In this document: piece after piece, positions 57,777 to 64,000 of the stretch
How positions within the stretch are numbered: the stretch's first letter is position 1
Layout of the letters: every line of letters starts with the position of its first letter
Origin: Acinetobacter ihumii
Lineage (GTDB): Bacteria; Pseudomonadota; Gammaproteobacteria; Pseudomonadales; Moraxellaceae
NCBI RefSeq assembly: GCF_900625095.1
Contig: NZ_LR130760.1
Span: 1,915,455 to 1,979,454 of the forward strand
Reading direction: 5' to 3'
Length of the DNA stretch: 64,000 nucleotides
Notes under the pieces: generated by a model
Told to the model about the DNA's origin: nothing
Seen by the model: the letters and a program-made list of their open reading frames with translations, nothing else
The model's database searches: none
Program-made: the position numbers and the translations under genes

Positions 57777-59084
57777 ATGGAAACCGTGAAATTATTATCA
57801 ACCAATACTTGCTTTGTGCCCAAGGATTTAAATTCAGTGATGCGTCGTCAGGATGAAGTCGAAGCTGAACAAGGCGGCATGACCCAGCAACAATTGCAAA
57901 AAATCTGGCACAGTGTCGAAACTACTTATAAAACAGGCAATTACCCACTCATCACTTTTTGTCTGCGGCGTAAAGGTAAAATTTTGCTGAATCGTAGTCT
58001 GGGGTATCGTTGTGGAAATTCGACACAGGGCTTACAGCCCAATGCCCAAGTGGGTACACCAGATACGCCTATTTGTTTATTTTCAGCCTCTAAAATGGTC
58101 ACTGCGATGCTGATTCATATGCTGGATGAACAAGGCGTTATTAACCTGCTTGACCCAATTAGTTATTATATTCCTGAATATGCTACGCATGGCAAACGAC
58201 GCACCACAATCTTTCATTTGTTGTCACATCGAGGTGGAATTCCTAAAATTGAAGGTGAAGTCACTCCCGAATTATTGTTTGATAAAGATGAAATTTTAAA
58301 GCGTTTGTATACGTCTAAACCTGTTTCTGCCTCTGGCTCACGGCTGGCTTATCATGCCGTGACCGCAGGTTATATTTTGGGTGAACTGATCGAACGTGTC
58401 ACTGGTCAGGACTTGCGCCAATTTCTACACCAAACCATCGAAAAACCGATGGATATGCCCTATTTTAATTATGGTTTAGCACCCAATTATCGTGATCAGG
58501 TTGCCATGAATTATCCAACAGGCCTGCATCCACGCTTGGGAACCGATCATTATTTAAATCATGTGCTGGGAGGTGGCTTACAACTCGCGGTTGATGTGAC
58601 CAACGACAACCGATTTATGGACACCATCTGCCCCGCAGGGAATATTTATACCAGTGCTGAACAAGCTGGACGTTTTTTTGAGATGCTCTTGAGTGGTGGG
58701 CGATATCAAGGTAAACAAATCATGACCAGTCGTACTGTGTTTCGCTCGACCCTACCCACTTCGGCAACCACGCTTGATCGCACCCTGCTTGCTCCGATGC
58801 GTTATGCGCTAGGACCAATGCTCGGCAGCAATCCTGTGGGTTTATTTGGACCAAACACAGGACAGGCATTTGGTCATATTGGATTCTCGAATATTTTATG
58901 TTGGGCAGATCCTGAACGTGATATTAGTGTGTCCTTTTTGACCACCGGAAAATCAGTGATTGGTACACATCTTCCAGCATTAGCCAATATGCTGTACCAA
59001 ATTTCCAGTCAATGTCCACGCATTCCTAAAGAAGCCCGTCGCTCTTTATTTGGGTCAGATCAGACTGAAAACGAGATGGTGTAG
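57777..59084 (+). CDS. serine hydrolase, class C beta-lactamase/esterase fold
   Basis: A 435-residue member of the beta-lactamase/EstB-like family. The nucleophile motif SxxK is S103-A-S-K106 in LFSASKMVTAM; the tyrosine motif is AYHAVTAGYILGEL, and HIGFSN matches the third motif (H-x-G). The first ~35 residues show no signal peptide, so it is probably a cytosolic esterase or peptidase, not an exported beta-lactamase. No ribosome-binding site is obvious at ATG 57777; GTG 57786 is an alternative start. A terminator follows. Confidence 0.85.
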   Translation: METVKLLSTNTCFVPKDLNSVMRRQDEVEAEQGGMTQQQLQKIWHSVETTYKTGNYPLITFCLRRKGKILLNRSLGYRCGNSTQGLQPNAQVGTPDTPICLFSASKMVTAMLIHMLDEQGVINLLDPISYYIPEYATHGKRRTTIFHLLSHRGGIPKIEGEVTPELLFDKDEILKRLYTSKPVSASGSRLAYHAVTAGYILGELIERVTGQDLRQFLHQTIEKPMDMPYFNYGLAPNYRDQVAMNYPTGLHPRLGTDHYLNHVLGGGLQLAVDVTNDNRFMDTICPAGNIYTSAEQAGRFFEMLLSGGRYQGKQIMTSRTVFRSTLPTSATTLDRTLLAPMRYALGPMLGSNPVGLFGPNTGQAFGHIGFSNILCWADPERDISVSFLTTGKSVIGTHLPALANMLYQISSQCPRIPKEARRSLFGSDQTENEMV

Positions 59085-59093
59085 GCAAAAAGA

Positions 59094-59119
59094 AGCCCAA
59101 GCTGAACTTGGGCTCTTTT
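59094..59119 (+). terminator. terminator of the serine hydrolase gene
   Basis: AGCCCAAG and CTTGGGCT around a 5-base loop, then CTTTT. Confidence 0.85.
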
Positions 59120-59395
59120 GCGCTGTATTTTTATTTTGGTCAGTTTATTGTTTTATTTTATTGTTGTAGGAGGATTTTTTCTCATCCTCATGCATTATTG
59201 ATGAACAGCTGATTCAATAATGTTTCCCCTACATTTGCCATTCTGCCACAACTCATTATGAAGAAAAGTGGTAGTTTTCGTATCAAAGTGTAAGTAAAAA
59301 CTTACACTACTACAATTTTTTGATATTTAAGCATTTTTAAAGCTTTATTTTTTACTTTTGATTCAAATTTATACAAAAACATAATCTTTAGCACA
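59120..59395. repeat. cluster of stem-loops in gene-free DNA
   Basis: No coding frame. A three-way-junction fold is possible at 59165-59233: outer stem TGTAGG/CCTACA, with hairpins GAGGAT/ATCCTC and CATTATTGA/TCAATAATG inside. A second structure at 59281-59322 has TATCAAA/TTTGATA around AGTGTAAGT/ACTTACACT (9 bp, AAAA loop) and a T-run. Confidence 0.6.
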
Positions 59396-59434
59396 TAAAA
59401 AAGCCCTGTAGTCTCTCCCAAAACTACAAGGCTT
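59396..59434 (-). terminator. strong terminator of an unassigned minus-strand transcript
   Basis: On the minus strand AGCCTTGTAGT and ACTACAGGGCT pair (11 bp with one G-U) and TTTTTT follows. It lies about 200 bases beyond the recD stop, so it ends either recD or a separate small RNA. Confidence 0.85.
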
Positions 59435-59547
59435 AGCGGCTGTAAATTTCCTCTTATGACTTACTTCACTGTAAGCTCGCTATCTTTCGACTTTATCGTT
59501 ATTGTTTTGCGATTTTCTCAGCATTCCTTGCTGAGCTTTTGTGCAAA
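59396..59547 (-). ncRNA. candidate small RNA downstream of recD
   Basis: About 150 bases of non-coding DNA on the minus strand. It has a TATAGT -10-like box just upstream, a hairpin CTCAGCA-AGGAA-TGCTGAG near its 5' end, a second stem CTTAC/GTAAG and a strong terminator. Three GGA motifs are present, one in a hairpin loop, as in CsrA/RsmA-binding RNAs. I do not recognise a known family. Confidence 0.4.
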
Positions 59548-59637
59548 ACTATAATCTCAAAAAAATGCATGACACTCTATCAGCAAATTTCTCGAATCCA
59601 TGTAAGCATTTTCGTACAGACCTGTCTACAAGAGCAT

Positions 59638-61404
59638 TCAACTTAACAATTTGAATTTTTTATTAATTTTACTAATTAATCCGCTTTTTCGTGTGGTTTT
59701 GACCTTGAGTGCTTGCGCCAGTGCCTCCCGATCCACCAATAAACTGACCACGGTTTTGGCTCGCGTAATTGCTGTATAAATCAGCTCTTGACTGAGTATT
59801 TTCTGAGCAGAAGAATCAAATACCACTGCCGTATGTTGAAACTCTGAACCTTGAGATTTATGAATCGTCAATGCAAAAGCAGTTTGAATATTTTTAGGTA
59901 AACGATGTGCTGCAATCCATTTATCCAAACTTGGAAAATATACTTCAAACTGTTCCGCGTCATGGCGATGACGGAAACACAGCCCAATATCGCCATTGGA
60001 AATGCCGAGTTGGTAGTCATTATAAGTCATCATGACAGGACGTCCGATGTACCATCCACCTACTGCCATAATAGACAACTGCTCAGTCAACCATTGTTGC
60101 GCGTAGCGATTAATCTGTTCTAGTCCAAAGTCACCAAAACGAATAGCCACTAAAATTCGATACTGATTAAAAGCATGAATAATCGATGGGATATAGGATT
60201 CGTCATAAGCTGCGTGTTGATAGGCTTTTAAAGCGGATAAAAACGCGTGAAATCCCAGCATCAGCCGCTCGTAATAGCTTGCCACATTCGGCATGGCGAC
60301 ATCTGGTAAATACTCCAGTTGCACCACATCTTGCATGGATGCTTTGAGTTCGATGGATTGTAAGTGCGTAGGAATAGCGATCTGTTGTTCAAATTGTTGC
60401 AATATCTGCTGTGAAGATTGTTGCGTATCAAGGGTTTGAATCAATCGGGCAAACTGACCAATACGAGCCTCGCTGTTAAAACGACGACTCGAAATCAGAT
60501 GAACCCGTTGACTTTGTAATGGTGTGACCTGTTGTAAATCAGCCAGAACTGATCCCACGTCCACTGAAGCCAATTGTTGAGCATCGCCTAGTAAAATTAA
60601 ACGACAATTTGCTGGAATCGCTTCAAGTAATAAGGTCGCCAGATTTAAATCCAGCATGGATGCTTCATCCACCACAATCACATCATAAGGTAAAGGTTGT
60701 TGAGCATGAAAGCGTGGAATCTGTTGGTATCCCAAGCCGAGTAGACGATGCAGTGTTTGAGTGCTTTGTTGGCGCAATGCCTCAGTTACCAGCCCTGAGT
60801 CCAATAGTTTAGGATCATTAAAAGAAGCTTGTAATGCTTCCTGCATACGCTGCGCGGCCTTACCCGTCGGTGCCGCCATGGCAATACGAATATCTGGAAT
60901 AGCCTGACTCAAAACCGCAATAATTCGTGCCAGTGTGTAGGTTTTTCCTGTTCCGGGCCCACCGGTAATCATATTCAAAGCGTGGCCCGCTACCATTTCT
61001 AAAGCAGCACGCTGCTGTGGATCCGTCAATAAATCTTGATGATGCGTAGTTAAAACAGGTTGAATCGTTTGTGTACTTAATCGAACAATTTGACTCGCCA
61101 AACGTTGTTCCAATGACCAGTAACGATATAAGGCCAATAGCTCGCCGTCATACACCAGTGGTGCAATCTGGGATTCAGCCTGAGCCTCATGCACCCAATA
61201 CGTCTCTAAATCAGGCAAATCTGTAGAAGAAATCGCCAAACCGCTATCGCCTTGCAGGCTTGCTTCAATTAATGCTTGCAACAAGATTGCGATTTCGGCA
61301 GAATTGCGCTCCCGAACGTTAAACGGTGCTTGGGCAAGATAGTGGCTCCAGTGCTTGAGCCATGTCAGATCTGTATCTTCAGATGTCGTATTTTGCTTGT
61401 CCAC
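59638..61404 (-). CDS. recD: exodeoxyribonuclease V subunit alpha (RecD)
   Basis: 5'-3' helicase subunit of RecBCD. From GTG 61404 (VDKQNTTSEDTDLTWLKHW) the product is 588 residues. GAGG lies 8 bases before this GTG; a GTG 16 codons upstream (61452) has no ribosome-binding site, so I prefer the shorter form. Walker A is ITGGPGTGKTYTLAR, Walker B VVDEASMLDLNL, and the C-terminal UvrD-like motif is ALTIHKSQGSEFQH. recB precedes it on the same strand. Three DnaA-box-like motifs overlap its start. Confidence 0.93.
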   Translation of the reverse strand: MDKQNTTSEDTDLTWLKHWSHYLAQAPFNVRERNSAEIAILLQALIEASLQGDSGLAISSTDLPDLETYWVHEAQAESQIAPLVYDGELLALYRYWSLEQRLASQIVRLSTQTIQPVLTTHHQDLLTDPQQRAALEMVAGHALNMITGGPGTGKTYTLARIIAVLSQAIPDIRIAMAAPTGKAAQRMQEALQASFNDPKLLDSGLVTEALRQQSTQTLHRLLGLGYQQIPRFHAQQPLPYDVIVVDEASMLDLNLATLLLEAIPANCRLILLGDAQQLASVDVGSVLADLQQVTPLQSQRVHLISSRRFNSEARIGQFARLIQTLDTQQSSQQILQQFEQQIAIPTHLQSIELKASMQDVVQLEYLPDVAMPNVASYYERLMLGFHAFLSALKAYQHAAYDESYIPSIIHAFNQYRILVAIRFGDFGLEQINRYAQQWLTEQLSIMAVGGWYIGRPVMMTYNDYQLGISNGDIGLCFRHRHDAEQFEVYFPSLDKWIAAHRLPKNIQTAFALTIHKSQGSEFQHTAVVFDSSAQKILSQELIYTAITRAKTVVSLLVDREALAQALKVKTTRKSGLISKINKKFKLLS

Positions 61405-61453
61405 ACAGTTATCCTCAAGCTTTTCCACAAGCTTATAAACACGTTTATCCACA
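61397..61453 (+). promoter_or_regulatory. three DnaA-box-like motifs at exact 24-bp spacing
   Basis: TTGTCCACA (61397), TTTTCCACA (61421) and TTATCCACA (61445) lie in one orientation, starting exactly 24 bases apart. The third equals the DnaA consensus TTATNCACA; the others differ by one base each. They sit between recB and recD and overlap the recD start. Confidence 0.5.
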
Positions 61454-61500
61454 AATTAAAAAATTGATTTTTATCAAGTTATAAGATATATCCGCATCAC

Positions 61501-64000
61501 TCATAGCATTTTATCCTCAGCAAAATATCCCAAAATTGCATCTAGTCTTAAAATAAACTCTGTCTCAGGCTGCCAATAAAAATAACCCTGCTGTGGCTGG
61601 CCATTCATCCCACGTAAATACAAGTAGCTGGCACCGCCCAGATGCTGTTCAATTTGATAGTTTTGCAATTTCACTTTCAGATAACGATGTAAGGCCACCA
61701 GATAAAGCGCAGCCTGCAACCAATAACTGGATTGACGCATATTTTGCTGAATTGACTCAGCAGCATAGTCAGTCAGATCTTTGCCCAAGTAGTTACTTTT
61801 ATAATCAGCGATATGAAAACGTGTGCCGTCAAAATACATGAGGTCAATCGAGCCATTTAAGTAACGCGCTGAATAAGCATCCAGAAAATCAGGCATTTCG
61901 ATTTGATATTCGACAAATAGCTGTTGCACACGGCGCATTGCCAGCACTCGATCAGACAATGACAAATAAAAAGGACATTCGGATAAAAACTGACCCGCCT
62001 GTAATTGTTGTAACTGAAAACCCTGATGCAATGGCGTTTGCAATACCTGTTTGAACCAATCGGACAGCCACTGATACAAAATACCTTCATCCTGTTGCGA
62101 TGTAGGAAAATCTTGCTGATAAACTGCGTACAGTTGATCCCATAGACTGCCATAGTCATTTTTAAAACGACGACGTATTTCTATGATCCAGTCCTGTTGA
62201 TTTTGAAAATCCAGATGTTCAAACATTTCATGTAAAAAGTTTCCCGCAACTGTCCCTTTCGGAAAGTTTTGCTGAATCCAGCCAATCGGCTGAGTACTAA
62301 GCGTAGAATGAAGATCATGTTGATCCATTTCATCCTCAGCTTGTGCTAGCGGTAAATCACTTGCGACCAAGCGATCTTTTAAATTATGTCCAGATTTTAA
62401 ATGTTGGACCAAATAACTAAAACTGGTTTTCGCTCGGGCATAGAAGCGTTGCTCTGGTAAAGCCTGTGCAACTAAGCCATCGTTTTGGTGAGAGGGTTGA
62501 CGCATTAAAATAACTGGGCACTCAGTGAGTACCGCTTCATCCATACTCTCTGCATGTGCAAAAGTGCCATTGTGATATTTCCAGAAGGCTAAAGCATCCC
62601 GTGATTTTTGCTGTTGATCCTGCATGACTGCATATACCCGATGGCTGGCTCGGGTCAATGCCACATACCACAGCCGATTTTGCTCTGCCTGATTGCGCTG
62701 CTCATGTTGCAAAATGGCCTGCGGGCTTAAACGTTGCTGATCTGCAATCGCTACCACCCTTTGGGTTTGAGTGTGCCCATTTTCAACCACATCCATCGTC
62801 GAAAAATTTAAGGTCTTGTTTTGATCTTTAAACGGTTTATCGGCACCTAATAGAAATACGATTTTGAATTCCAGACCTTTAGACTGATGAATGGTCATGA
62901 GCTGAATGCCTGCATCACTGGAAAGTTTACGTTCCAGTTCCCAGTCACGTTCGCTCGGTGACTGAAGCTGTTTTAAATACCAGTGATATAGATTTTGCGC
63001 GCCCTGATAACGCTCGCTATGTTGACTCAGAATTTCACTCAAATGACGTAAATTAACCACTTCACGTTCATTGTCTTTATGATAGTGCGCCACCAGCGTC
63101 TGCCAGACATTAAATTGGCTCATGCAACGTTGCCAAGCTGCCAAAAAGCCCTGATGCGACCAAAGCTCGCGAATTTCATCAAAGGATGAAATATAGCGAC
63201 TTAACCCTTCTGCACTTTGCTCTAACTCAGTCAGTTGCTTTAAGTTGAATCCCATGAGGCGACTTAATAACGCACGTTTGAGTTTGGCTTCATCATAAGG
63301 ATGCAAAATAGCAGTGAGTAAGGCACCCACATCCTGTGCAATGGCATGATCAAATACACTACGACGCGAAGGGCGGTTGACCCGAATACCCAAAAACTCA
63401 AGGGCAGATTGGACATCGTCTAGTCCTTTATGGTTTTTAGAGAGAACAGCAATATCATCCTCAATGATATGAATACGTTCATCCCCTTCTAAGCATAAAT
63501 CACCCTGTTGTGACTGATTGAGCAGTGCACGAATTTTCCATGCCACTTGCTCTGCTTCTTTGGATTTATCTTGCAACATTAACCAACGCAACGGTGCAAC
63601 ATTGTGCTGCCCATGATCAACTAAAGCAGGATGCTCACGTGAACCTGCTTTAATTGGGTCATAAATGACCTGTTCACCGAAATCAGGCTGTTGCTGAAAT
63701 AAATGATCGACCACATCCACCAATGCTTTCACAGAACGGTGATTAAAACTGAGTTTGTATTCACGTCCTTGTTTGGCTTTTATGTCTTGATATGCGTTTA
63801 AAAAGGTCAACATATCACCGCCACGAAAACCGTAAATGGCTTGTTTACGATCCCCCACCATAATCATGCAGCCTTTGTGATAACGCTGCGGATGACGCCA
63901 GATACTGGCCAGCATATCATCCTGATCCTGATTGGTGTCCTGAAATTCATCGACCAAAATCAGGGGATAACGCGCTTGTACAAATATCGCAAAACGTTGT
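61501..64000 (-). CDS. recB: exodeoxyribonuclease V subunit beta (RecB), N-terminal part outside window
   Basis: 3'-5' helicase and nuclease subunit of RecBCD. The frame is open to the window edge, continuing upstream of 63957 as RFAIFVQARYPLILVDEFQDT, so the apparent internal start is not real. Visible parts are the Walker B motif ILVDEFQDTN, the UvrD motif IV GDRKQAIYGFRGGD, motif VI VALTRASHRVYAV and the C-terminal nuclease domain with GSIDLMYFDGTRF and DYKSNYLG, whose aspartates and lysine are the catalytic set. The first ~400 residues, including Walker A, lie beyond 64000. Confidence 0.95.
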   Translation of the reverse strand, partial: QRFAIFVQARYPLILVDEFQDTNQDQDDMLASIWRHPQRYHKGCMIMVGDRKQAIYGFRGGDMLTFLNAYQDIKAKQGREYKLSFNHRSVKALVDVVDHLFQQQPDFGEQVIYDPIKAGSREHPALVDHGQHNVAPLRWLMLQDKSKEAEQVAWKIRALLNQSQQGDLCLEGDERIHIIEDDIAVLSKNHKGLDDVQSALEFLGIRVNRPSRRSVFDHAIAQDVGALLTAILHPYDEAKLKRALLSRLMGFNLKQLTELEQSAEGLSRYISSFDEIRELWSHQGFLAAWQRCMSQFNVWQTLVAHYHKDNEREVVNLRHLSEILSQHSERYQGAQNLYHWYLKQLQSPSERDWELERKLSSDAGIQLMTIHQSKGLEFKIVFLLGADKPFKDQNKTLNFSTMDVVENGHTQTQRVVAIADQQRLSPQAILQHEQRNQAEQNRLWYVALTRASHRVYAVMQDQQQKSRDALAFWKYHNGTFAHAESMDEAVLTECPVILMRQPSHQNDGLVAQALPEQRFYARAKTSFSYLVQHLKSGHNLKDRLVASDLPLAQAEDEMDQHDLHSTLSTQPIGWIQQNFPKGTVAGNFLHEMFEHLDFQNQQDWIIEIRRRFKNDYGSLWDQLYAVYQQDFPTSQQDEGILYQWLSDWFKQVLQTPLHQGFQLQQLQAGQFLSECPFYLSLSDRVLAMRRVQQLFVEYQIEMPDFLDAYSARYLNGSIDLMYFDGTRFHIADYKSNYLGKDLTDYAAESIQQNMRQSSYWLQAALYLVALHRYLKVKLQNYQIEQHLGGASYLYLRGMNGQPQQGYFYWQPETEFILRLDAILGYFAEDKML

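Noticed and set aside
63957..64000. Apparent start of recB at 63957
   Set aside because: The codon is TTG inside the Walker B motif ILVDEFQDT, and the frame continues to the window edge.

Overview
The window looks like an Acinetobacter chromosome. The AT-rich coding style, the glnK-amtB, ubiK-comM and nrdR-ribD gene order, an orphan D12-class adenine methyltransferase inside the riboflavin cluster, and closely Acinetobacter-like ParC, ComM, NrdR and Pnp proteins all fit that genus. The species is not assigned. Almost everything is housekeeping DNA. No prophage, insertion sequence, CRISPR array or toxin-antitoxin pair was seen.

Layout. 1-3860: gpmI (left-truncated) and the LPS exporter genes lptG-lptF. 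4006-6489: pepA-holC and a coiled-coil protein of unknown function. 6565-10115 (minus): nrdR-ribD-methyltransferase-ribE. 10246-12047 (minus): glnK-amtB. 12323-14102: ubiK and an intact comM. 14148-16875: a TorF-type porin with a sigma-54 promoter, diverging from an OprD-type porin. 16958-28621: ppa, a MAPEG protein, fadD, parC, a NiaP-like transporter, a GNAT enzyme, a TRIC channel, a YchJ protein, a TerC-CBS protein and a LOG protein. 28826-32132: a DHA2 efflux pump, then a GH25 muramidase translationally coupled to dinB. 32350-37884: an exported unknown, a RidA protein, a DUF2726 protein, a YgiQ radical-SAM enzyme and an alpha/beta hydrolase.

38161-39057 is the main anomaly. A complete 5S rRNA gene with its rrn terminator, but no 23S or 16S, abuts an ETF-ubiquinone oxidoreductase gene that has lost its 5' half. 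39151-43478: LysE exporter, tusA, corC-lnt, csaA. 43831-45614: gspF-gspG, with an unusually long GspG leader. 45771-54808: priA, a CPA2 antiporter, hslO, cbpA-cbpM, crcB behind a fluoride riboswitch, a CorA-type transporter and a YdcH protein. 54872-57510: rpsO-pnp. 57777-59084: a serine hydrolase. 59638-64000: recB (truncated) and recD.

The most interesting non-coding DNA is 59085-59637, which is packed with stem-loops and may encode a small RNA with a GGA loop. Next are three 24-bp-spaced DnaA-box-like motifs at the recD start and a short leader-peptide-like ORF with competing stems upstream of the ydcH-like gene.
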